Shown: piece by piece, positions 24,301-36,800 of the stretch | How the letters are laid out: each line of letters starts with the position of its first letter | Position numbering within the stretch: the first letter of the stretch is position 1 | DNA from: Blastomyces gilchristii SLH14081 | Taxonomy: Eukaryota; Ascomycota; Eurotiomycetes; Onygenales; Ajellomycetaceae | Length of the DNA stretch: 64,000 nt | Reading direction: 5' to 3' | Assembly: GCF_000003855.2 (NCBI RefSeq) | Contig: NW_003101632.1 | Location: 39,835 to 103,834 of the forward strand | Program-made: the position numbers and the translations under genes | Notes under the pieces: model-generated | What the model was told of the DNA's origin: nothing | Database searches by the model: none | Seen by the model: the letters and a program-made list of their open reading frames with translations, nothing else

Positions 24301-25242
24301 CATATGAATATTCATCACAATGAATTGACTGATTCAGCTGTAAAAAAGAGTGCAGAATTAAGCAGATCTATTCAAAAAATTATATTCTGATTTTTTATAA
24401 AGAGAAAAATAAAAGAATCTTGTTTAGATAAGTGAAATGAAAGCTGACAGAAACAAAAGAAGAGTATATATTATTCAAGATTTAAAATAAAACCCAAGTG
24501 AAAATCTTGTTTAATTAAATGTAAAAAGAAAATATTCTCATCTATAATACAGCTGAAATTAGAACATGTCTATTTCAAATCTTATATATAAAGATTTGAT
24601 GATAGATTTGATTCAATAGAATACTCATTCTGTAATACAAATGAGAATTCTGAGTATATTATAATATACTGTGCATTATACAATAGTCTCAGAGTCAGAT
24701 TGAAAGAGAAGTATAATCTAAATCAATTAAATATAAGATTCTTATTCTCAACTGAGACAGAAATTAAATACTTAATAGACTTTCTATCAGAAACTCAAGC
24801 ACCTATAAGAAAATGACTGAATTCAGAAATATCTGAATATGAAGAGGAGGAAATTGATCAAATATAGTCTGTTAAAACAGCTATATACTATCTTTTGATA
24901 ATTTGTTTTATTACAGTCTCTCTTTATTTTACTTTACTTTTTCCTTTCTATTCTTTTCTATCTATCTATTTAATGTGTCTATCTTTAAGACTGTGTTCTC
25001 TTTTCCTTTGTCATGATATTGTCAAAAGGTTTTAAAGTATCAGAAGATGTTAAAATACTGCAATTTGTAAACAGTTTTTGTATTCTGAGCTGGAATTTTC
25101 TCATTTTATATATCTGAAATTGGTGAATGTATAATAGTTAACTTTATAGATATAGAAAAAACCCTGAGAACTTTTAGTTCTCAGGTAGATGTCATAGTCT
25201 CTGACTGCATACATCTATAATTGAAGAATAATAATAATAATA

Positions 25243-28200
25243 ACTATTATCTATTGAACATTCTGAGATGTCAGTCTTTATATATAATTCTGAAGAGAAT
25301 TGAGACACTTCTTATTATACTTCTTCAGTGAGAATTTGAAGAAGTTTATCAGTCTGAGCTGCTGTATGCTACAGTTCATTCAGTGTAGAAGAAGCGAAGA
25401 TATCAGTATCAGTTTGAAAAGAGAGTGTTCTAATCAGAGAAGTATGTATAGTGTTATAAGTGATCTCATCATGATCAACTAATATCTTCATGTTCAAGAG
25501 CTGATGTTCTCAATTCATTCAGTGCGTGTCTGTCATATTGAACAGTATATCTTATTCTTATTATGAGAGTGTATCTGCCATTGAGTTCTGACTGCTAGAA
25601 CAGTAGTGTATTATAAAATAAAAGCAGCTTAGAAACTTGAATCATCACATCTGTTATTCAGTAAGTTTACAGATAGTTATAAAGTATTTGAGATTCTTAT
25701 AATCTATGATTATCTCAAATTCAGAGATACTTCAGAGTTCAGAGTCTCATTCTTCTAGACAGTATACAATTGTAAGAAGTTTCTTATCATAGATCTTATA
25801 ATTGCATTCAGCAGGACTCAGTTTCTTAGATATGAAGACACATAATTATAAGACATCTTTATTATTATATTGTAATATAGCTTCTTCTATAATATAGTCA
25901 GAGAAATCAGCTTTAATAACTATCTCATGATTAGAATTGAATGTTATCAGTAGAGAGATATTAATGAATATCTTCTTTATCTATATAAATACAGCTTCAG
26001 CATTCACTGATCATTGAAATACTGAGTTTTTCTTAGTAAGTTCTATAAATGATCTCATAATATCTGAGAAGTTTTATATAAATCACTGATAGAAGTTAGT
26101 GAATCTGATGAAGCTTTGTACATCTTTCACAGTGTACAGAGCCTTTCATTCAAGAATAGCAGAGATCTTCTCAGAATTCATTCAGATTCTCTTATCAGCT
26201 TCTATGATAAAGTCTAGATATTTTGTACTTTTAATCTCAAAATCATACTTGTCTATGTCTATCAGTAGTTCTGCTTCTTATAATTATTATAATATCTTTT
26301 ATACATATTCTTGATGTTTCTTTCTGAACTTATTAGTGAAGATAAGAATATCATCAAGATATACAGATACAAATTCATTAAGAAAATCTCAGAGTGCTCA
26401 GTTAATATACTTCTGAAATGTACTGAAGATATTAGTCAGTTCAAAGAGTGTGCCTACTCATTCAAAGAGATTATATTATGTTCAGAATACTGTAAGTCAC
26501 TCATCTTCTTCAGTAATGCAGATCTTATAAAACATGATGATGATATCTAACTTTGTAAATCATTGAGCTTGTTCAATGTGAGCTAGAGTTTCATTGATAA
26601 GAGATAAAGAATAACAGTTCTTCTTTATTAATCTGTTTAATTCTCAATAATTCACACAGAATTGAAGTTCTTCACCTGATTTCTTTGTAAAGAGAATAGA
26701 GACTGCAGTGAAAGAGTTACTAATATATATAAATTCTTTATTCAACAGATTGTTGAGTGTCTTTCAAAGAAGAAGAAGTTCATTTCAGAATATATTATAA
26801 AGAGAGTCTTATAATAATTCAGAGTTGTTGCTGTTCTTCTTTTTCAACTTGATACTGTGATTCACTTCTGAATCTTGTAAGAGAAGTAGATTTGTAACAT
26901 TATTATCTTATCAGAAGATATCTAGATATTCATAATATTTTTAAGAGAGTTTTATATAAGAATCTATTATTATAACATGAGATAACTTTTCTAGAGTCTT
27001 TTTGATATCAGTCAGACTGGTGAAATAGATTGATACATGATTCTGCTATCAGCAATTTTATCAGTGATTTTGATGATAACTTCTTTTTCAGAGTATTTTA
27101 TAAGCATTGGCAGAGATCTGTGTAAGATTCATAGTCTTGTGAATATCATCTTCATGAATTCTATTATTATTAGAGAATATCAAGCTTCTGTTTCAAGCAT
27201 TTAACAAGATGCCTTGTTCAGATAGTCAGACAAGTTCTAATATAAGATTATAATTAAGATTATTAACTTCATATGTGTAGACATCTTTCTATTAATATTC
27301 TTTAACATCTATGTTTAGTTTCACTATATAACAGATGCAAACATCTTTTGAATCATCAAATTCTGTGAGAAGTCGGGATTTTGATAAGAGAATATGTTGA
27401 AGGTTATGACATCTTATAACTGAAGATTTTATCATTGTATAGTGATATAGAATACTGTCTATCATGACTTTCATATTATACATGTTATCAATCACAGTAG
27501 ATATAAGAATTATATTCATTGTCATTTTCTCTTCAAATTGTTATTATCTGACCTCTTCAAGCTTCTGTTTATGAATTTGAATAGAAGTTAATCTTTTCCC
27601 TGTTTCATCAGAACATTCTCATAGTTATCTTCTGAATCTTTCTTCACTGCAATGTGGTTGATGTGAACAGATACTGATTCATTCTTTGAATGAGAAGACA
27701 CTGATCTTTCTCTTGAGTGAGAAGATGCTGATCTTTCTCTTAAGTGTGAAGATACATAGATTAATCAGCAGTTGAAAGTGATGTGTTCTGATCAGTTACA
27801 GTTAATGTATACTTTACATTAATATTGATAAGCAACTTCTTCAGAAGTGATCTGAGAAACTCAGAAGCTTGTTTAAATAGCAGAGACTCTTGCTTAAGTA
27901 TAGATATTTAAGTCTACTCAGTTCATAGCATCTGCATTATTATTATTATTCTTCAGCACAGATATTAATATCAGTGTATAAGTAACTGAGATATAACATC
28001 TTCTATCACTGTTCTGTATATTCTTCAGCTTGATAAGATAATCATTCAATGTCTGAAGTTATGTACAGAAATCTTCATAAGTCTGGTCTTTGTCTATACT
28101 TACAAGAGTCTGTAAGAGTTTGAAAGTGAATGTCTTCTTGAGCATGCTAATCTTCATTCAATTCTCTCAAGATTAATTACCTGCTTCTAGAATCTTGATA

Positions 28201-29048
28201 TCAAAGTCAGGAATAAATGTTGTGAGAGAAGTGTTTCTCTGTTAAGTACTCTGTAATCAATCTAATACTTTCTATTGTATGACAGTGTCTTGAAACAGAC
28301 TATCAAGATATTTCATGATATTATCAGGCATTTGCAACACTGATTCACATGCTTTCATTCATGAATGAAACTTCTGTTTCATGCAATTCTTCAATTATTC
28401 ATTGATATATCAATCTTGATTGATTAATGAACTGATAACATCTTCATCTATACTCAGTTTTATAAGCATTTTTATTCTTCATGATGAGTAGAGAGTGAGA
28501 TTGAAAGTATTGAAATATACAGAAGTATCTAAGTGTTCTTTCAGTGCTTTTATATTTAATTCTGTAGATATTGAAATTACATGAGTTCTTTGTTAAGTTA
28601 ATCATTGAATCTCTTTGTATTGAAGTTGTTGAGTTATATACATGTCTGCTATCTATTACTGTTATAATTTCAACATTACTCAGAGTCACTGTGATATCGC
28701 TTCTATACTCATATTCAAGAGTTCTCTTATATTATTGTTAGATATGTTATTCATTGAATGTATAATATCTGTGAAATCTGAAGAAGTGTAATTATATGAA
28801 TATCTCATATATCTGAGTGTCAGAACTCTCAGATCTTTTACTGATATTCTCTTATAAAATCTTATTACAGAGTCAGAGTAACTGATGAGTAAGCTTCTAT
28901 CTAAGAACTTAATACTCACTTAACTGTGTTTCTCTTTCTTACATGTTATTATGTGTTTGAATATCTTCTCAATGAATAATCATATTTTAATAAGAAGATG
29001 ATACATGAATAATTGTTTCTAATAAGAAGATGATGAATATTTTTCAAG
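25243..29048 (-). pseudogene. G1 gag, protease, RT and RNase H
   Basis: From the 5' LTR downwards: gag N-terminus near 28919-28686 (conserved with G0); a zinc knuckle (x-I-N-C-x4-H-I-T-F-N-C, first Cys lost) near 27830-27785; a short Ser-Arg repeat RERSASSHSRERS (about 27765-27690); protease with VMIDS from DSG (27525-27292) and an ILGLVWLSEQG-like block; RT (about 26900-26050; the plus-strand frames at 26099 and 26311 are shadows); then RNase H down to 25243. Multiple stops interrupt every domain. Confidence 0.8.
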
Positions 29049-29350
29049 TGTAAGAGACCTACACTGAATAGATCAGTATAATATATAGGTCTTATATAAC
29101 AAAGTGAAAAACATTAAAGAAGGAAAAGAAAGAGAAAGTATAAGAATCAGTAATTAAAGTGAATATTTATACATGTTCATAGCAGCTGAGAATCAGTGAT
29201 CAAGAATGGCCGAGAATCGGAGCATACGCGTTTATACGCGTTCATAGTGGCTGAGAATCGGCGATCGAGGATGGCCGAGAATCAGAGCGGTAGAAATCTG
29301 TGAAGTGTAACAGAATAGTCTATATGAATGATCGGGCGCAGCTAGCCACA
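29049..29350 (-). repeat. 5' LTR of G1, outer half unmutated
   Basis: 302 bp, TGTAAGAGACC to AGCCACA. From 29200 to 29350 it keeps ACGCG, CGATCG and TCGGGCGC sites that read ACACA, TGATTA and TCAGGCGC in the partner at 3243-3544. The interior starts, in element sense, with CTTGAAAAATA, a possible mutated primer-binding site (TGG to TGA) after a 2-nt spacer. Confidence 0.92.
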
Positions 29351-30133
29351 CAGTTCTTCTTAATTAATCTATTCAATTCTTGATAGTTCACACAGAATCA
29401 GAGTTCTTCATCTGATTTCTTAATAAAGAGAATAGACGCTGCAGTGAAAGAGTTACTAATATATATAAATCTCTTATTCAACAGATCATTGAGTGTCTTC
29501 TGAAGAAGAAGAAGTTCATCTTGAGATATATTATAAAGAAGACTTTATAATAACTCAGAGTTCTTATCATTCTTCTTTTCTAACTTGATACTGTGATCTA
29601 CTCCTGAGTCTTGTAAGAAGAGTATATTCATAATATTATCTTATTGAAAAATATCTATATATTTGTGATATTATTGAGACAGTTTTGTATGAGAATCTGT
29701 TATTATAGTACAGAATAACTTCTCTAGAGCTTTCTTAATATTGATCAGACTGATGAAATAAATTATTATATAATTCTACTATCAGTGATCTTTTCAGTGA
29801 CTTTCTTTTCAGAGCATTTCATAGATGTTAACAGAGATCTGTGTCAGATTCATAGTCTTGTAAATATTATCTTTGTGAACTCTATCATTGTTAGAGAATA
29901 TTAAGCTTCTATTTCAAGTGTTTAATAAGATGTCTTATTCAGATAGTCAGATAAGTTGTAATATAAGATTATAATTAAAATTATCAACTTTATATGCATA
30001 GACATTTTTACATTGATGTTCTTTAACATCTATATTCAACTTCATTATGTAATGAATACAAACATCTTTTGAGCTATTAAATTCTGTGAGAAGTCAGGAT
30101 TTTGATAAGAAAATACACTGAACATTATAATAT
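29351..30133 (-). pseudogene. G0 pol fragment: RT N-terminus to protease
   Basis: It continues the RT frame broken at 3242, aligning with G1 (26610-27410) and G3 (33887-34730, opposite strand). Minus-strand reading includes the RT N-terminal block and the linker to the protease. L3 interrupts it at 30134; gag and the start of protease resume at 32022. Confidence 0.75.
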
Positions 30134-32019
30134 TATTATTATGTATAATTAATATCCTTCAATTATAAAATAGATGCAGACCAATACAATGACATCTACC
30201 TGAGAACTTTTAGTTCTTAGGGTTTTTCCTATATCTGTAAAGTTAACTATTATACATTCATCAATTTCAGATATGCAAAATCAGAAAATTCCAGCTCAGA
30301 ATACAAAAACTGTTTATAAATTGCAGTGTTTTAATATCTTCTGATACTTTGAAATCATTTGACAATATCATGACAAAGGAAAAGAGAACACAGTCTTAAA
30401 GATAGACACATTAAATAGATAGATAGAAAGGAATTGAAAGAAAAAGATAAAGTAAAAAGAGACTGTAACAAAACAAATTATTAAAAGATAGTATATAGCT
30501 GTTTTAACAGACTATATCTGATTGATTTCCTTCACTTCATATTCAGATAATTCTGAATTTAGCCATTTTCTTATAGCTGCTTGAGTTTCTGATAGAAAGT
30601 CTATTAAGTATTTAATTTCTATCTCAGTTGAGAATAAGAATCTTATATTTAATTGATTTAGATCATACTTCTCTTTCAATCTGACTCTGAGACTATTGTA
30701 TAATGCACAGTGTATTATAATATACTCAGGATTCTCATTGACATTGCAGAATGAGTATTCTATTGAGTCAAATCTATCATCAAATCTTTGTATATAAGAT
30801 TTGAAATAGTCATGTTCTAGTTTCAGCTGTATTATAGATGAGAATATTTTCTTTTTACATTTAATTAAACAAGATTTTCACTTGGGTTTTGTTTCAAATC
30901 TTGAATAATGTATACTCTTCTTTTGTTTCTGCCAGCTTTCATTTCACTTGTTTAAACAAGATTCTTTTATTTTTCTCTTTATAAAAGACCAGGATACAAT
31001 TTTTTGAATAGATCTGCTTAATTCTGCACTCTTTTTTACAGCTGAATCAGCCAATTCATTGTCATGAATATTCATATGAGCAGGAACTCAGTGCAGATGA
31101 ATTATCAGCTTTGATATTCTTCTCTTTTGAATTTTCAAAACAGAGTTTAAGATCAGTTCAAGATTTATTTGATTATTATGAATCTGACTATTTCTAAGTC
31201 TTTTTAAAGCAGCTTGACTATCAGAGAATATTCATGTCTCTTTCAAACTATTTTCTCTTTTATGAGATTTTATTTCAATGAGTTTGAAAGCTTTCACTAT
31301 TACAAATAGTTCAGCATCAAAGACTTCAGATTCATAGTCTAGATTTCAGAAATCTGAGATAAAATTGATATTATCTTCAGTATAAGCAATGTCTGTGTCT
31401 AATCTATTCAAATTCTCATTTTTTGAGTCATCTGAATAAATCAGAATAGAGTCTTTTATATTAATTGTAGAAATTCTCTTCAAATGCTGTTCATATTCTT
31501 TCTCTTTTAATAGTTCACTTATTTATAAGTCTATAAGAGATTCAAGCTTTTCTCTTCAGAGAGATAGCTTCTCATGATCAACTTTTTCAACATTTAAAGA
31601 AGAAAATTGATTTTTAATCAGAGAGCATAGTCTGTACAGTTGAGAAGGTATTTTCTTTGAAGAATTATTTTCATTTCAATCAAGAAATCTATTTCAATTC
31701 AGTTCATTTCCAGAGTGAATTGATGGAAATGAAGAAGAGACTCTTTCTCTGATTATATAATTTAAGCTCATCTTTATAACTCTCAGAGCATAGTTCATAC
31801 AGGCCTTTTCAAATCTAATAGCAGAAGAAGGAATTGAAGCTTCAATTTCCATTGCTTTAATAGGAGATGATTTGAATACTCTCAGAATTCTTCTCAAGGC
31901 TCTGTTTTACAGACTTTGAAAGAGTTCAGTGAAATTCCCTTAGTTATTTCATCAAACTTGAACTTCATAATCAGCTACTGATGTAATACAGGCTATATAT
32001 AACTGTCTCATAGCCTGGA
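30134..32019 (-). mobile_element. L3: 5'-truncated LINE in G0
   Basis: Minus-strand LINE copy of 1.9 kb with target duplication GAACATTATAATAT (30120-30133) / GAACATTGTAATAT (32020-32033). Read on the minus strand it starts at the end of the RT domain and runs through RNase H, the zinc finger, the 3' UTR hairpin (30199-30221) and a short AAT-type tail with an extra interrupted stretch. Confidence 0.9.
30512..32019 (-). pseudogene. L3 ORF2 C-terminal fragment
   Basis: Aligns with L2 codons from about residue 820 to the family C-terminus (stop at 30514-30512). It contains the thumb-like LRRILRVFKSSP block (31694-31897), the RNase H acidic block and the C-terminal finger. Several Trp codons survive as TGG here (for example near 30984 and 30556), so this copy is somewhat less decayed than L1. 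Stops still interrupt it. Confidence 0.8.
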
Positions 32020-32021
32020 GA

Positions 32022-33593
32022 ACATTGTAATATCTTACAACTGAAGATTTAATCACTGTATAATAACATAGATTACTGTCTATCATGACTTTCATATTAT
32101 ACATGTTATTAATCACAGTAGATACAAGAATCACATTTATTATTATTTTCTCTTTAAATTATTATTATCTGATCTCTTCAAGCTTCTGTTTATAAATTTA
32201 AACAGAAGCTAATCTTTTCTCTGTTTTATCAGAGTATTTTCATAGTTATCTTCTGAATCTTTCTTCAATGCAATGTGATTGATGTAGACAGATATTGATT
32301 CATTCTTTGAGCAAGAAGACATATAGACTGATTAGCAGTTGAAAGCAATATATTCTGATTGATTACAGTTGATGTACACTTCTCATTGACATTGATTGAT
32401 GACTTCTTTGAGAGTGATCTCAGAAACTCAGAAGCCTGTTTGAATGACAGAGACTCTTGCTTATGCATAGATATTTAAGTCTACTCAGTTCATGACATCT
32501 GTGTCATTGTTGTTATTTCTTGACATAGGTGTATAAGTGACTGAAATGTAATGTCTTCTGCTACTTTTCTATATACTCTTGAGCTTGATAAGACAGTCAT
32601 TCAATATCTGAAGTTGTATGCAGAAATCTTCATAAGTCTGGTCTTTGTCTATACTTACAAGAGCCTGTAAGAGTTTGAAAGTTAATGTCTTCTTAAGCAT
32701 ACTAATCTTCATTCAGTTCTCTCAAGGTTGACTATCTACTTCTAGAATCTTGATGTTTAAGTCAGGGATAAATGTTATAAGAGAAGTGTTTCTCTATCAG
32801 ACACTCTGTAATCAATCTAATACTTTCTATTATATGACAGTGTCTTAAAACAGAACATCAAGATATTTGATAATATTATCAGGTGTTCACAATACTGGCT
32901 CATATGCTTTTATTCATGAATAAAACTTCTGTTTCATACAATTCTTCAATTATTCATTGATATAACAATCTTGATTGATTAGTGAACTGATGATATCTTC
33001 ATCTACACTTAGTTTTGCAAGCATTTTCAATCTTCATGATAAGTAGAGAGTGAGATCAGAAGTATTGAAATATATAAGAGCATCTAAGTATTTCTTCAGT
33101 GTTTATATCATATTCATATTCAATTCTGTCAGTGTTGAAATTGTCTGTGCAGGAATTTCTTGTTAAAACAATCATTAAATCTCTTCATGTTAATGTTGTT
33201 GAGTTGCATACATATCAGCTATCTGTTACTGTTATAATTTCAACATTGCTTAAAGTCACTGTAGCACTGCATTTATACTCACATTTGAGAGTTCTCTCAT
33301 ATTATTAGTAGACATAGCTGTATCATTCATCAGATGTGTGTAATCATATAAACATCTCATACATCTGTGTCAGAACTCTCAGATCTCTCACTGATATTCT
33401 CTTTGTAAGATCTTGTTCTCTTTGTAAGATCTTATTGCAGAGCTAGAGTGACTGATGTGTAAGCTTCTATCTGAGAACTTAGTGTTCACTTAACTGTTTC
33501 ATCATTTCTCTATTTCTTATATATTGTTACACATTCAGATATCTTCTTAATGAATAATTATTTCTAATAAGAAGATGATGAACATTTTTCAAG
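32022..33593 (-). pseudogene. G0 gag and protease start
   Basis: Tandem ATG codons at 33505-33500 followed by KQLSEH mark the likely gag start; the same place in G1 has lost the ATG. The frame then shows the same blocks as G1 gag, the zinc-knuckle region (about 32380-32330, with two ligands lost) and the protease segment VMIDS...YYTVIKSS (32134-31990 in part). Broken by many stops. Confidence 0.7.
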
Positions 33594-33886
33594 TGTAAGA
33601 GATCTACACTGAATAGATTGATATAATATTTATAGATCTTATATAACAAAGTGAAAAATGTTAAAGAAGGAAAAGAAAGAGAAAGTGTGAGAATCAGTGA
33701 TCAGAGTGAATATTGATACATGTACACAGTATGTACGCGGTGAAGCTTCAGAGTAGAAGAATAGGAATTCTGTGAGTTTTTCAGCTGAGAATCGGTGATT
33801 GAGAATGACCGAGAATCGGAGCTTTCAGCGGAATCTATGAAGTGTAAAGGAATAGTCTATATGATGATCAGGCGCAGCTCATTACA
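33594..33886 (-). repeat. 5' LTR of G0
   Basis: 293 bp, TGTAAGAGATC to CATTACA, G family. It differs from the G1 LTR by a middle stretch (GTACACAGTATGTACGCGG) also seen in G4 and G5, so two LTR subtypes exist. The right half keeps several CpG sites (TACGCGG, GACCGAG, ATCGGAG). Confidence 0.88.
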
Positions 33887-36800
33887 TAAGATATTATAAC
33901 CTTCAGTGTATCTCTTTATTAAAACTCTGACTTCTCACAGAATTTAATAACTTAAAAGACATTTGTATCTGTTACATGATGAAGCTAAATATAGATGTCA
34001 GAGAATATCAATATAAAGATGCCTATGTATATGAAGTTGATAATCTTGATTATAATCTTATATTAGAACTTGTATGACTATCTGAACAAGACATCTTATT
34101 GAATGCTTAAAACATAAGTTTAATATTCTCTAACAATGATAGAATTCATGAGAATGATATTTACAAGACTATGAATCTGACACAGATCTCTGTCAACACT
34201 TATGAAATGCTCTGAAAAAGAAGTTATCAACAGAATCACTGACAAGATCACTGATAACAGAATCATACAGCAATCTACTTCATCAGTCTGACTGATATTA
34301 AAAAGACTCTAGAAAAGTTATCTCATATTATAATAACAGATTCTTATACAAAGCTCTTTCAACAATATCATGAATGTCTAGATGTCTTTTAACAAGAAAA
34401 TAATGCTACAAATCTATCTCTTACAAGGTTCAGAAGTGAATCACAGTATTAAGTTGAAAAAGAAGAATGATAAAGACTCTGAATTATTATGAGACTCTCT
34501 TTATAACATGTTCTGAGATGAACTTCTTCTTGTTCAAAAGAAACTTAATAATCTGTTGAATAAAGAATTCATATGCATTAGTAACTCTTCTGCTCCAGCT
34601 TCTATTCTCTTTACAAAGAAATCAGATGAAGAACTTTAATTCTGTATAAACTATCAAGAATTGAATAGATTAGTAAAGAAAGACTACTATTCATTATCTC
34701 TTATTAATGAAATTCTAGCTCACATTGAATAAGCTCAATGATTTATAAAGCTAGATGTCATTGCTATGTTTCATAAGATCTATATCACTGAAGAAGATAA
34801 GTGACTTACAGTATTTCAAATGTGATATGATCTCTTTAAATGAGTAGTCACATTCTTCAGACTAACTAATACTCTCAGCATATTTCAGAAGTATATCAAC
34901 TGAGTACTCTGAGATTTTCTTGATAAATTTATATCTGCTTATCTTGATAACATTCTCATCTTCACTGATGAGTTCAGGAAAGAATATCAAAAACATATAC
35001 AAAGAGTATTACAATAATTATAAGAAGCAGAACTATCAATAGACATTGATAAATATAATTTCAAAGTCAAGAGTACAAAGTATCTAGATTTTATCATAGA
35101 AGCTGATAAGAGAATTTGAATGAATTCTGAGAAGATCTCTGCTATTCTTGAATGAGAAGCTTTATATACTGTGAAGAGTGTATAAAGCTTCATCAGATTT
35201 ACTAACTTCTATCAGCAATTTATACAAAACTTCTCAGATATCACAAGATTACTCACAGAACTCATTAAAAAGAACTTAGTATTTCAGTGATCAGTGATCA
35301 CTGAAGCTGCATTTATATAAATAAAGAAGATATTCATTAATACTTCTCTGCTGATAATATTTGATTCTGATCATAAGACAGTTATTAAAGTCAATTTCTC
35401 TGCCTATATTATAGAAGAAGCTATATTACAATATGATAATGAAGATATCTTATAATTATATATCTTCATGTCTAAGAAACTGAGTTCTGCTGAATGCAAT
35501 TATGAAATCTATGATAAGAAACTTCTTATGATTGTATACTATCTAGAAGAATAAGACTCTGAACTTCAAAGTATCTCTGAATTTGAGATAATCACAGATT
35601 ATAAAAACCTTAAACACTTTATAATCATCTGTAAACTTACTGATTAATAGATGTGATAATCTGAGCTCTTAAGCTGCTTTTATTTTATGATACACTATTA
35701 TTCTGATAGTCAGAACTTGATGATAGATGTTCTTTTATAATAGAAGTAAGATATACTATCTGATATAACAGACACTTGCTGAATAAACTGAGAACATCAG
35801 CTCTTGAATTTAAAGATACTAGTTAATCATGATAAGATTACTCATGACACTATATGCATTTCTTCAGTTAGAGCACTCTCTCTCTAAACTATCACTAATA
35901 TCTCAAATTTCTCTAAACTAACACTAAATGAATTATGAGATACAACAGCTCAAGCTAATGAACTTCTTCAAATACTCACTAAAGCAGTATATTAAGAAGT
36001 ATCTCAATTTCCCTCAGAATTATATATAAGAACTGACATCTCAGAATACTCAATCAATAATAATAATACTCTGCAATTTTATGAACAACACTGAGTCTCT
36101 CACTTCAAACTCTTACATATCTGAATAATGTAGAAGATGTATGATTTGTGTATAACTGAATATCTGAGTTGTAACAACTGTACTGAATAATCTTCTTGAG
36201 AATTCTATTAACTGAGATATTAAACAGCATCAGATACCTTGTCTGAAACTATAATCATTATTTCTCTATTATCTTATGAAAGAACTGTAGAAAAGGCCTA
36301 CTAAAATCACTTAATATCTCTGATAGAATCTGATAAGATGTGATGATTGACTTCACTATCGATCTCTCTAAAAGCAAGAGTTATAAGAATATTCTGATTA
36401 TTATTAACTGATTAAGTAAAGATATAATATTGAAATCTTGTAATAAAATAGATACTGAATAAGTCACTGAAGTCTTTCTACAGAGTTCATTCTATTAGAT
36501 GTATAAATTACTGAGATCTATAGTATTAGATTAAGATTATTAATTCATAAGTACTCTCTGAACAAGAATCTGTCAAGTTCTCAAGATTATATGCTATTTA
36601 TCAACTGTTTATCACTCTGAGATCAATGATATATCAGAGTAAATAATTCAGATAGTGAAGAATTATCTTTATAAGTTGTGTAATTATTTATAAGATAACT
36701 GATATAATCTTCTTCTACACACTGAAGTTATTATCAATGATCAGAATGCTGTTTTAACAGATATAAGTCTGTTCTTTCTTATATACAGATATCACATGAA

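Larger units (their letters stand above)
8209..24867 (+). pseudogene. L1 ORF2: endonuclease, RT, RNase H (in four pieces)
   Basis: The pieces are 8209-8368, 8742-8939, 16722-16913 and 21428-24867, aligning without gaps to L2 ORF2. The endonuclease N-terminus is split by the SINE and by G2. The RT has a YVDDIDLVYS block near 23014-23040, and RNase H follows from about 23930. The RT blocks at 22642 and 23482 share a frame, so decay here is by substitution. The protein would nick target DNA and copy the RNA there. TGA at nearly all Trp positions, plus TAA/TAG, make it dead. Confidence 0.8.
4884..25242 (+). mobile_element. L1: full-length Tad-like LINE with three nested insertions
   Basis: The ends are fixed by a 13-bp target duplication, ACTATTATCTATT (4871-4883 and 25243-25255), inside the integrase of G1. 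Removing the SINE, G2 and L2 leaves about 7.65 kb: a 5' UTR of about 1.7 kb, ORF1 (6581-8212), ORF2 (8209 to 24867 in four pieces), a 3' UTR with a hairpin, and an (AAT)n tail. This is the only copy whose 5' end can be located by a duplication, so it defines the family. Confidence 0.9.
3243..29350 (-). mobile_element. G1: Ty3/gypsy element split by L1
   Basis: Two 302-bp LTRs (3243-3544 and 29049-29350) enclose, on the minus strand, gag, protease, RT and RNase H (29048-25243) and integrase plus chromodomain (4883-3545). Excluding L1 the element is about 5.7 kb. The 5-bp target duplication TAGTT/CAGTT lies in the RT of G0. Confidence 0.88.
2642..33886 (-). mobile_element. G0: chromodomain Ty3/gypsy element, split by nested insertions
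   Basis: G0 is reassembled from 2642-3242 (RT), 29351-30133 (RT to protease) and 32022-33593 (gag), with its 5' LTR at 33594-33886. Its 3' part lies beyond C, outside the window. It is interrupted by C, by G1 (TSD TAGTT at 3238-3242 / CAGTT at 29351-29355) and by L3 (TSD GAACATTATAATAT at 30120 / GAACATTGTAATAT at 32020). G0 is itself inserted in the protease region of G3, which continues at 33887 on the other strand. Confidence 0.75.

Noticed and set aside
32265..32468. 67-codon minus-strand frame as an independent small gene
   Set aside because: It is out of the gag frame in G0 or part of the decayed gag around the zinc knuckle; the same place in G1 gives the knuckle in another frame.
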